Assembly (NCBI GenBank): GCA_903884425.1 | Contig: CAISEP010000023.1 | Span: 186,001-250,000, forward strand | DNA: 64,000 nt | Reading direction: 5' to 3' | Source: an uncultured Caulobacterales bacterium | Lineage (GTDB): Bacteria; Pseudomonadota; Alphaproteobacteria; Caulobacterales; Caulobacteraceae | Part shown: one piece after another, positions 1 through 7,112 of the stretch | Position numbering within the stretch: the stretch's first letter is position 1 | Layout of the letters: each line of letters begins with the position of its first letter | Notes under the pieces: model-generated | The model's database searches: none | The model's input: only the letters and a program-made list of their open reading frames with translations | Told to the model about the DNA's origin: nothing | Made by a program: the position numbers and the translations under genes

Positions 1-943
1 GGGCCTCGAGCTTGGCCACCATCCCTTCCACCATGGACTGCCGGTCCTGGGGGGAGAGCTGCTGGGCCGCCTGGACCTGAGCCGCGGAGGGGCCGGCCAT
101 GGTGCCGGATGCGGCTGCGGCTGCGGGTGCGGATGCGGCGGCCATGGGCGGCTTCACCTCCGGCGGCAGCCGGTCGGCCACATCGATCCCGCTGGCGGCG
201 GAGACCTTCAGGATCGCCTCCTTGGCGGCCACGGCCTCGCTGGAATCCGGGGCCTGGGCATGGAGAATACCGAACAGCTCGTCCAGCGCCCCCCGGCTGT
301 CGCCGCGCTCATGCCGCAGGCGGGCCATGTAGATCCTCGCCCGGGCGTCGGCGGGGTCGGCGGCCAGGGCCTTGCGGAAGGCGGCCTGGGCCTCGGTGGT
401 CACCCTGTCCCCGGCGGCCTTGGTGATCGCCTCGCCATAGGCGGACTGGAAGGCGGCATTGCCGGGCTTCAGGGCCACGGCCCGGGCATAGGCACGGACG
501 GACTGGTCGTACTTCTGGGTGGCGTAGTAGGACCAGCCGAGCATGCGCCAGCCGTCGGCATCGTCGGGCTTGGCCTCGAGCCGCTTCTCCAGCCGGGTCA
601 TCATGGTGTCCACGTCCGGCAGGGCCGGGGGGGCACCGGGCGCGCCGGCGGTCGCCGCAACGCCGGGGAGCCCGCCCGCGCCCGGCGTCGGGGTGGTCCC
701 CTTGTCCCCGGTGACGGCATAGAGCGTTCCTGCGGCCACCAGGACCGCCGCGCCTGCGCCGCCGGTCAGGACCCACTTCCGCGGATAGCCGAACAGAAGC
801 GCCTCGCCCGCGGGGGCTGCCGCGGCGGGGGCTTCCGGTGTTCCCGCGGGGGGCGGGGCACCCGGCCGTCCGCGCAGGAGCGGATAGAGCACGAGGCCCA
901 TCGCCACCGCGCCGAGCAGGAAACAGAGGATCATGGTGGCCAT
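1..943 (-). CDS. ccmI: CcmI-type TPR protein of cytochrome c maturation (C-terminus cut by window edge)
   Basis: This is the reverse-strand reading frame beginning with MATMILCFLLGAVAMGLVLY; about 314 codons are visible before it leaves the window. It starts with one transmembrane helix, followed by a Pro/Ala-rich linker and a second helix around residues 50-66, then a TPR region containing a segment reading DGWRMLGWSYYATQKYDQS and a second TPR near ADPADARARIYMARL. In System I maturation, CcmI holds apocytochrome c and hands it to the CcmF/CcmH haem ligase in the periplasm. It is the fourth gene of the operon, 44 bases after ccmH. A GGAG sequence precedes the chosen ATG; a second in-frame ATG lies three codons later. 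The symbol rests on operon position plus the membrane-TPR architecture. Confidence 0.85.
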   Translation of the reverse strand, partial: MATMILCFLLGAVAMGLVLYPLLRGRPGAPPPAGTPEAPAAAAPAGEALLFGYPRKWVLTGGAGAAVLVAAGTLYAVTGDKGTTPTPGAGGLPGVAATAGAPGAPPALPDVDTMMTRLEKRLEAKPDDADGWRMLGWSYYATQKYDQSVRAYARAVALKPGNAAFQSAYGEAITKAAGDRVTTEAQAAFRKALAADPADARARIYMARLRHERGDSRGALDELFGILHAQAPDSSEAVAAKEAILKVSAASGIDVADRLPPEVKPPMAAASAPAAAAASGTMAGPSAAQVQAAQQLSPQDRQSMVEGMVAKLEA

Positions 944-987
944 GGGGCGGGTCTCCGGTCGGGCGTCTGTCGTTCGATGTCGGGGGG

Positions 988-1449
988 TCAGCTGTAGGGG
1001 TCGGGCGTCTCGTCGTCCCCGGCCGGGTCGGTGGACCCCGTGCGGGCGGCGAAGACCAAGGCCGTGCCTGCGACGGCGAGGATGGCGAAGGGGCCGAGCC
1101 ACAGGGCCCAGGTGTCCGGCTGGAACGGGGGCCGCAGCAGCACGAAATTGCCGTAGCGGGCCACCAGGAAGGCCTTGGCCTGGTCGTCGGTGTCCCCGGC
1201 GGTCAGGCGCTCCCGCACCATCAGGCGCATGTCCCTTGCGAGGGGGGCGGCGCTGTCGTCGATGTTCTGGTTCTGGCAGACGACGCAGCGCAGCTCCTTG
1301 CTGATGTGCTGGGCGCGGGCCTCCAGCGCCGGATCGGCCAGCATCTCGTCCGGTTCCACCGCCCGGGCGGCCCCGCCGGCCAGCAGCAGGGCGAGGGCGG
1401 CGCAGCCCCCGGCCAGGGTTCGGTGACGTGTCCGGTGACGACCGGTCAT
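988..1449 (-). CDS. ccmH: Cytochrome c-type biogenesis protein CcmH
   Basis: The protein has 153 residues, the usual size of the short CcmH. An N-terminal signal or membrane segment (about residues 11-30) precedes a periplasmic helical domain with the family signature [14 protein letters not shown]; the redox cysteines are C55 and C58. A C-terminal transmembrane helix spans about residues 115-135. CcmH reduces the CxxCH cysteines of apocytochromes, taking electrons from CcmG, and forms the haem ligation module with CcmF and CcmI. Its ATG overlaps the stop of ccmG by four bases, so translation is probably coupled. Demand for this activity should be high here because 51 canonical haem-binding motifs are encoded just across the divergent promoter. 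Confidence 0.95.
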   Translation of the reverse strand: MTGRHRTRHRTLAGGCAALALLLAGGAARAVEPDEMLADPALEARAQHISKELRCVVCQNQNIDDSAAPLARDMRLMVRERLTAGDTDDQAKAFLVARYGNFVLLRPPFQPDTWALWLGPFAILAVAGTALVFAARTGSTDPAGDDETPDPYS

Positions 1450-1997
1450 TGTCCCGCCTCCAGTCTCTGGATCAGCGGCTGCAGGGTGTCGTGCCAGACC
1501 TCCGGCGTGATCGGGCCGATCTGCTTGTAGCGGATGCGGCCCTGGCGATCGACGACGAAGGTCTCCGGCGCGCCGGTGACGCCCAGGTCCAGGCTGAGGC
1601 GTCCGGCCTGGTCATTGCCGACCCGCTGATAGGGGTCGCCCAGCAACTTCAGGGTCTTGGCCCCGTCGGCCGGGTCATCCTTCCAGTCGACGCCGTAGAG
1701 GGGCACGCCGGTGGAGGCGAGCTGCATCAGATAGGGATGCTCCATCTTGCAGGCCCCGCACCAGGACCCCCACACGTTCACCAGCGTGACCTTGCCGCCA
1801 AGGTCGTCCCGGCGAAAGCCCCGGTCCCCCTCCCGCACCGGCCCGAGGTCGAAGGCGGGCACCGGCTTGCCGATGAGCACCGACGGCAGGGTGGAGGGAT
1901 CGTGCTGCAGCCCGGCCCAGAGGACCACGGCCAGAACGCCGAACAGGGCCAGCGGGGCGACGGACGCCGCCAGCAGGGCCGGACGGGACAGTCTCAT
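1446..1997 (-). CDS. ccmG: Thiol:disulfide interchange protein CcmG/DsbE
   Basis: This 183-residue membrane-anchored thioredoxin-fold protein has a single N-terminal helix (about residues 9-29). The thioredoxin domain carries the active site [13 protein letters not shown] with C80 and C83. The later segment YGVDWKDDP and a cis-proline-like stretch [10 protein letters not shown] are typical of the DsbE/CcmG family. It passes reducing power from the inner-membrane transporter to CcmH and apocytochromes in the periplasm. It overlaps ccmF upstream and ccmH downstream by four bases each, in ATGA form, which makes a tight translationally coupled operon. Confidence 0.95.
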   Translation of the reverse strand: MRLSRPALLAASVAPLALFGVLAVVLWAGLQHDPSTLPSVLIGKPVPAFDLGPVREGDRGFRRDDLGGKVTLVNVWGSWCGACKMEHPYLMQLASTGVPLYGVDWKDDPADGAKTLKLLGDPYQRVGNDQAGRLSLDLGVTGAPETFVVDRQGRIRYKQIGPITPEVWHDTLQPLIQRLEAGQ

Positions 1998-4015
1998 GCG
2001 GTGCCCTCCGGCTGCGGCGCGGCCCCGGCGGACGCGGCGGCCTGGGCCCGCACCTCGGCGGCGCTGTCACCGGCGCGGGGTCCGGACTGGGTGCGGTTGC
2101 CGATCAGGGCCAGCAGCCCCCCGAGGGCCATGACGAACCCGCCAAGCCAGATCCAGATGGCCAGGGGGTGGCTGTAGAAGCGCACGGTCCAGCGGCCGTC
2201 ATTCACCTGATCGCCCAGGGCCACATAGAGATTGCCCAGCGGGGTCTCGCGGACGCTGGCCTTGGTGGTCTCCGACTGGCGCTCCGGATAGAAGCGCCGC
2301 TCCGGCGCGAGGTGGACCACCCCGCCGCCGGGGGACACCGCGTCGATTCGGGCGCGGACATACTCGAAGTTCGGCCCCTTGCCAGAGGAGATGTCCTTCA
2401 GCTCCAGGGTGCGGCCGGCGAAGGGCGTGCTCTGGCCGGGGGCGAGCAGGGCCACACCCTCCTCCTTGGCGGTGGTGGCGCCGCCGAGGCCGGCCACCAG
2501 CAGGCCGATGCCCAGATGCGCCAGGATCGCTCCCCAGGTGGCCATGGGCAGGGCCCGGGCCAGGCGCAGGGAGTCCCCCGCCGGGGCCTTGCCGATCCGC
2601 GCCCGGCGGACCAGGATCAGGGCGGCGCCGACGATCAGCCAGGTGGCCAGGCCCAGCCACAGGGCCAGCAGCAGGTTGTGGCCATGGGTGGCGGCGCCGG
2701 TCAGGATCAGCACCGAAAAGGCGGCGAAGACCCCGGGACCGATGCGCTCGACCCATCCCTTGCCGCCATCCTTGCGCCAGAGCAGCAGCGGGCCGATGAC
2801 CATGGCCAGCAGCAGGGGGGCCGACAGGGGCACGAAGGTCAGGGCGTAGTAGGGCACGCCCACGGAGATCTTGTCCTGGCCCGCCAGCTCGATGAACAGG
2901 GGATAGAAGGTGCCCAGGAACACCGTGCCGGTGATGGTCACCAGGAGGATGTTGTTCAGCACCAGGCTGCCCTCCCGGCTGAACAGGCCGAACACCCGGC
3001 CGGACGGCAGGCCCGGTGCCCGCAGGCCGTAGAGGGCGAGGCCCCCTCCCGTGGCCAGCACCAGGATGATCAGGATGAAGGTGCCCCGGGCCGGATCGAC
3101 GGCAAAGGCGTGGACGCTGGTCAATATGCCCGAACGGACCACGAAGGTGCCCAGCAGGCTCATGGAGAAGGTCAGGATCGACAGCAGCAGGGTCCACCGC
3201 TCCAGGGCGAACCGCCGCTCCACCACCAGGGCGGAGTGGACCAGGGCCGTGCCCAGCAGCCAGGGCATCAGGGACGCATTCTCCACCGGATCCCAGAACC
3301 ACCATCCGCCCCAGCCCAGCACCGAATATGCCCACAATGAGCCAAGGGTGATGCCGATGGTCAGGCAGATCCAGGCCGCCAGGATCCAGGGCCGGGCATA
3401 GCGCACCCACAGGCCCCCGGCCGGTCCCTCGATCAGGGCGGCGACGGCGAAGGAGAAGGCCGTGGAGAAGCCCACATAGCCCAGATAGAGCATCGGCGGG
3501 TGGGAGACGATGCCCGGGTCCTGCAACAGGGGATTGAACCCCTCCCCCTCCAGCGGAACCGGGAACAGGCGCACGAACGGGTTCGAGGTGAACAGGATGA
3601 ACAGCAGGAAGAAGACACCGATCAGGCCCTGCACCCCCAGCACCCGGGCGCGGAAGCTGTCCGGCATGCTGCGCCCGAACACCGAGATGGCGGCCCCGAA
3701 CACCGCCAGGACAAGGACCCAGAGCAGCATCGAGCCCTCGTGGTGCCCCCAGGTGGCGGCGATCTTGTAGAACAGCGGCTTGGTCGTGTGGGAATTGGCC
3801 GCCACCACCATCACGGAGAAATCGGAGGTTGCAAACAACCGCACCAGGGCCGCGAAGGCCAGGGCGATGAACAGGCCCTGTCCGAGGGCTGCGGTCTGCG
3901 ACAGGGTGATGATCCGTGAACTGTTGCGCAGGGGGCCGACGAAGCCCGCCGCAGTCTGGACCAGTGAAAGTGCCAGGGCGAGATAGAGGCAAAACTGCCC
4001 AAGGTCAGCGATCAT
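1994..4015 (-). CDS. ccmF: Haem lyase subunit CcmF
   Basis: The protein has 673 residues and many transmembrane helices, a normal length for CcmF. The tryptophan-rich WWD haem-handling signature GWGGWWFWDPVENAS is at about residues 234-248, and conserved histidines lie nearby (ATWGHHEGSMLLW near 90; SHPPMLYLGY near 171). CcmF takes haem from holo-CcmE and attaches it to reduced CxxCH cysteines at the outer face of the cytoplasmic membrane. It is the first gene of the visible ccmFGHI operon. ccmA-E are not in the window. The start lies 177 bases from the divergently transcribed cytochrome cluster, so one intergenic region could control both maturation and substrate. Confidence 0.97.
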   Translation of the reverse strand: MIADLGQFCLYLALALSLVQTAAGFVGPLRNSSRIITLSQTAALGQGLFIALAFAALVRLFATSDFSVMVVAANSHTTKPLFYKIAATWGHHEGSMLLWVLVLAVFGAAISVFGRSMPDSFRARVLGVQGLIGVFFLLFILFTSNPFVRLFPVPLEGEGFNPLLQDPGIVSHPPMLYLGYVGFSTAFSFAVAALIEGPAGGLWVRYARPWILAAWICLTIGITLGSLWAYSVLGWGGWWFWDPVENASLMPWLLGTALVHSALVVERRFALERWTLLLSILTFSMSLLGTFVVRSGILTSVHAFAVDPARGTFILIILVLATGGGLALYGLRAPGLPSGRVFGLFSREGSLVLNNILLVTITGTVFLGTFYPLFIELAGQDKISVGVPYYALTFVPLSAPLLLAMVIGPLLLWRKDGGKGWVERIGPGVFAAFSVLILTGAATHGHNLLLALWLGLATWLIVGAALILVRRARIGKAPAGDSLRLARALPMATWGAILAHLGIGLLVAGLGGATTAKEEGVALLAPGQSTPFAGRTLELKDISSGKGPNFEYVRARIDAVSPGGGVVHLAPERRFYPERQSETTKASVRETPLGNLYVALGDQVNDGRWTVRFYSHPLAIWIWLGGFVMALGGLLALIGNRTQSGPRAGDSAAEVRAQAAASAGAAPQPEGTA

Positions 4016-4192
4016 TCACACCATCCTTACCAAACCGACTCATAGACTTGATTCGGGCATTTCTGCGGACAAGGTGCACTTCGGTCGCCTTCGAGTTACC
4101 ATTTTCGTCCTTAAGAGAGTCTGCTGCTGAAGTGCGTCGAGTTCGGATTTACCGGAGCACGGCCCGGACCAGCCAGGGGAACAATTGACGGC
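4016..4192. promoter_or_regulatory. Divergent intergenic region between ccmF and the cytochrome cluster
   Basis: This gap of 177 bases separates the divergently read ccmF and the putative b-type cytochrome gene, so it must hold both promoters. It is less GC-rich than the flanking genes. I searched it by eye for an FNR/Anr-type box (TTGAT-N4-ATCAA) and saw only a half-site-like TTGATTC near 4050. No convincing operator or terminator could be assigned. Confidence 0.5.
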
Positions 4193-5119
4193 ATGAGTCT
4201 CGAACTCCGAACAGCGCAGCCCGCCCGGAATGACCGGCCGCATCCGATGCGCGACCGAAGGGCGGACCGGCGGACCAAGGGGGATGGCGGCGTCGCCGTC
4301 ACCCTGTTCAGCGCCCTGGTCACGGGGGCGCTGGTCTGGGCCTGGACCCAGAGGGAGACCGGGCTGATCGATCCCAAGACCGGGCTCGGCTACGATATCG
4401 GCATTGCCGGGGCGGTGCTGATGCTGGCGCTGGTGCTCTATCCCCTGCGCAAGCGCCTGCGGGCCATGCGGACCTGGGGCAATCCGGCGGGGTGGTTCCG
4501 CTGGCACATGGTGCTGGGCATCCTCGGCCCCATGCTGATCGTGATCCATTCCAACTTCCGCCTCGCTTCCACCAACGCCACCGTGGCGCTGGTGGCCATG
4601 CTGATCGTCGCGGGCAGCGGCGTGGCCGGACGCTATCTCTATGGCCGCATCCACCGGGGCCTCTATGGCCAGAAGCTGGAGGCCCGCGCCATGCGGGAGG
4701 AGGCCATCGGCTGGCGCCAGACCCTGGGCGGCGATCTGGGCGGAAGCCATCCCTGGCGGGAGGTGCTGGCCGATTTCGAGCGCAGGGCCCTGGCGGACAC
4801 GCCGACCGTGCTGTCCGCCCTCGGCCGGGCGCTGACCATCAACGGCCAGATCGCGGCCTGCCGCCGCAAGGTCACGGGCCTGATCGACGCGGAGATCCGG
4901 ATCGACGCCCGGGCCGACGGCTGGTCCAAGGCGACGGTGCGCAAGCGCCGGGCCGCGGAGCGCCGCAAGCTGCGCACCTATTTCAACTCCGTGCGGAACA
5001 CCGCGACGCTGGGCATCTATGAGCGGCTGTTCTCCCTGTGGCACGTGCTGCACGTGCCCCTGTTCATCCTCCTCGTCATCACCGCGATCATTCACGTGGT
5101 CGCGGTGCATCTGTACTGA
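4193..5119 (+). CDS. Putative di-haem b-type cytochrome / membrane electron-transfer protein
   Basis: The protein has 308 residues and about five predicted membrane spans: 34-52, 70-84, 103-122, 128-146 and 286-303. Histidines sit where haem b ligands would be expected. H105 and H119 are 14 residues apart in one helix (WHMVLGILGPMLIVIHSNF), and H284, H287, H301 and H306 are in the last helix. Residues 150-280 form a hydrophilic, charged cytoplasmic or periplasmic domain that I do not recognise. Only 7 bases separate it from the 24-haem cytochrome gene, so they form one transcription unit. The arrangement suggests that it passes electrons from quinol to periplasmic cytochromes. That role is inferred from histidine spacing and context, and I cannot assign a named family. 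Confidence 0.7.
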   Translation: MSLELRTAQPARNDRPHPMRDRRADRRTKGDGGVAVTLFSALVTGALVWAWTQRETGLIDPKTGLGYDIGIAGAVLMLALVLYPLRKRLRAMRTWGNPAGWFRWHMVLGILGPMLIVIHSNFRLASTNATVALVAMLIVAGSGVAGRYLYGRIHRGLYGQKLEARAMREEAIGWRQTLGGDLGGSHPWREVLADFERRALADTPTVLSALGRALTINGQIAACRRKVTGLIDAEIRIDARADGWSKATVRKRRAAERRKLRTYFNSVRNTATLGIYERLFSLWHVLHVPLFILLVITAIIHVVAVHLY

Positions 5120-5126
5120 CCGGCCG

Positions 5127-6890
5127 ATGCGCCGTCTGTCCCGGGCCCTGCAATTGCTGGCACTGCTGGCGACCGTCCTGGTCGCCGCGCCGGCGACCCG
5201 CGCCCAGACGGTGATCGAGAAGCTGGTCTCCCCCGGCCCTCTGGCCTCGGCGCATGCGAAGTTCGAAAGCAACTGCAAGTCCTGCCACGCGGCCTTCGAC
5301 AAGTCGTCGCAGAACCGGATGTGCAATGACTGCCACAAGCCGGTCGCCGCCGACGTGGCCCAGCACCGGGGCTTCCACGGAAAGAACCCGAAGGTGGCGG
5401 GGGTGGAGTGCCGCACCTGCCACACGGAGCACAAGGGCCGGGCAGCGAAGCTGGTGGTCTTCGACCCGAAGAGCTTCAACCACGACCAGACCGAATATCC
5501 CCTGCGCGGCGCGCACCTGAAGGTCGCCTGCGCCACCTGCCACGCTCCGGGCGCCAGGTTCCGCGCGGCCCCGGTGGCCTGCGTCGGCTGCCACACGAAG
5601 AATGACGTGCACAAGGGCTCGCTGGGACCCAAATGCGCCGACTGCCACACCGAGGCGAGCTGGAAGGAGACCCGCTTCGACCACGGCAGGACCGCCTTCC
5701 CGCTGCTGGGGGCCCACGCAAAGGCCACCTGCCAGAGCTGCCACAAGACCCAGGATTTCAAGGCCACGCCGTCGACCTGCATCTCCTGTCACGCCAAGGA
5801 CGACGCCCACAAGGGCGGGCTCGGCCCCCAGTGCGGCACCTGCCACACCGCCGTCGCCTGGAAGCCGGCCCACTTCGATCACGGCAGGACCGGCTTTCCC
5901 CTGGTGGGGGCCCATGCCCGGGCCGATTGCAGCGACTGCCACGCCAATGGCCGCTATCACGACGCCAAGCCCGGCTGCGGCAGCTGTCATACCAAGGACG
6001 ACGTCCACCTCGGAAAGTACGGGCCCAACTGCGCCGAGTGCCACAATTCCCGGGACTGGAAGGTCTCGAAGTTCGACCACGGCCGCACGGGCTGGGCGCT
6101 GACCGGCGGGCACGCCCGGCTGACCTGCAATGCCTGCCATGCCCCGTCGCCGTCCCCCGCCCGTGTCAAGCCCCCGGGGACGGAGTGCCTGACCTGTCAC
6201 GCCAAGGACGACAAGCACAAGGGCCTGAACGGTCCCAAGTGCGAGAGCTGCCATTCCACCACCAGCTGGAAGAACGCCACCTTCGACCACGGCAAGACCC
6301 GCTTCCCGCTCACCGGTGCCCACGGCAGGATCGAATGCAAGGCCTGCCATGTGGAGCCGGCGGACAAGGTCAAGCTCGACATCGGCTGCGGCAGTTGCCA
6401 CGCCAGGGACGACAAGCATGCGGGCCAGCTGGGCGCGGCCTGCGGCACCTGCCACAATACGACGGTCTGGGGGCAGCCGATCCGCTTCGACCATGACCAG
6501 ACGGCCTTCCCGCTGCTGGGCAAGCACGCGGCGGTGAAGTGCGCGGACTGCCATGCCAGCCCGAAGTTCAAGGACGCGAAGATCGCCTGCGTCAGCTGTC
6601 ACGCCAAGGTCGATCCGCACAAGGGGGCCTACCGCCTCGGCTGCGAGGGCTGCCACAATCCGGCGAACTGGAAGGCCGTGAGCTTCGACCATGCGAAGAC
6701 CCGCTTCCCGCTTGACGGTCGGCATGGAACCGTCCCCTGCGCCGATTGTCACAGGCCTGGGCGCGGCCGGGTGTCCACCGGTTGCAGCAGCTGCCATGCC
6801 GGGGACGACGTTCACAACGGGGCCTTCGGACCGGGTTGCGAGCAATGCCACACCACCGAGACCTGGCGCGGCGCGCGGGTCTCTCGCTGA
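5127..6890 (+). CDS. 24-haem exported c-type cytochrome
   Basis: The 587-residue protein begins with a signal peptide (MRRLSRALQLLALLATVLVA, cleavage near ATRAQ). The frame stays open upstream to 5019, but only the ATG at 5127 gives this leader, so I start there. I count 24 CxxCH haem c motifs, about one per 24 residues. They fall in a repeating module of three motifs: a consensus FDHGRTxFPLxGAH stretch (seven copies, some variant) leads into one CxxCH, followed by CxxCHxKDDxHKG and a third CxxCH. Such dense multihaem proteins conduct electrons through closely stacked haems. The protein lies between a putative quinol-side b cytochrome and a 28-haem protein. Haem number is read directly; partner and direction of electron flow are inferred. 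Confidence 0.9.
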   Translation: MRRLSRALQLLALLATVLVAAPATRAQTVIEKLVSPGPLASAHAKFESNCKSCHAAFDKSSQNRMCNDCHKPVAADVAQHRGFHGKNPKVAGVECRTCHTEHKGRAAKLVVFDPKSFNHDQTEYPLRGAHLKVACATCHAPGARFRAAPVACVGCHTKNDVHKGSLGPKCADCHTEASWKETRFDHGRTAFPLLGAHAKATCQSCHKTQDFKATPSTCISCHAKDDAHKGGLGPQCGTCHTAVAWKPAHFDHGRTGFPLVGAHARADCSDCHANGRYHDAKPGCGSCHTKDDVHLGKYGPNCAECHNSRDWKVSKFDHGRTGWALTGGHARLTCNACHAPSPSPARVKPPGTECLTCHAKDDKHKGLNGPKCESCHSTTSWKNATFDHGKTRFPLTGAHGRIECKACHVEPADKVKLDIGCGSCHARDDKHAGQLGAACGTCHNTTVWGQPIRFDHDQTAFPLLGKHAAVKCADCHASPKFKDAKIACVSCHAKVDPHKGAYRLGCEGCHNPANWKAVSFDHAKTRFPLDGRHGTVPCADCHRPGRGRVSTGCSSCHAGDDVHNGAFGPGCEQCHTTETWRGARVSR

Positions 6891-7112
6891 TCCGGCGGGT
6901 CAGGCAGGTCAGGCGGGATTGCCCCTGTGAGCGGGGCTGTCGCGGTCGGAATTGGCCCGGAAATGTCCCGGATCGAAACGAAATTCCCTTTGTAAATGAA
7001 CGATTCACAAGTCTTCACATCGCATGAGTGAAACGACACAAAGTAACCAATATTAAACTCGACTTTAACCGCAAATCCCCCCTATAGGATTCTGAGGCAA
7101 TGTGAGGTCTCC
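6891..7112 (+). promoter_or_regulatory. AT-rich promoter region of the 28-haem cytochrome gene
   Basis: This gap of 222 bases drops sharply in GC content from about 6970 to 7090. A plausible sigma-70-like promoter is TCGACT at 7059-7064 and TATAGG at 7083-7088, with an 18-base spacer. The segment TTTGTAAATGA at 6989-6999 is the exact reverse complement of a segment at 40205-40215 upstream of the DUF1800 gene. A weak GCCCC/GGGGC hairpin at 6921-6937 follows the 24-haem gene without a T-run. The gap suggests that the second half of the cluster has its own promoter. Confidence 0.5.

Noticed and set aside
4045-4060. FNR/Anr box in the ccmF-cytochrome gap
   Set aside because: Only one half-site-like TTGAT is present; the ATCAA half is missing at the right spacing.
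5019-5126. N-terminal extension of the 24-haem cytochrome
   Set aside because: It overlaps the b-type cytochrome gene and encodes a Cys/Ser-rich stretch; the ATG at 5127 starts a normal signal peptide.
6921-6937. Intrinsic terminator after the 24-haem gene
   Set aside because: A five-base GCCCC/GGGGC stem without a T-run is too weak in DNA of this composition.
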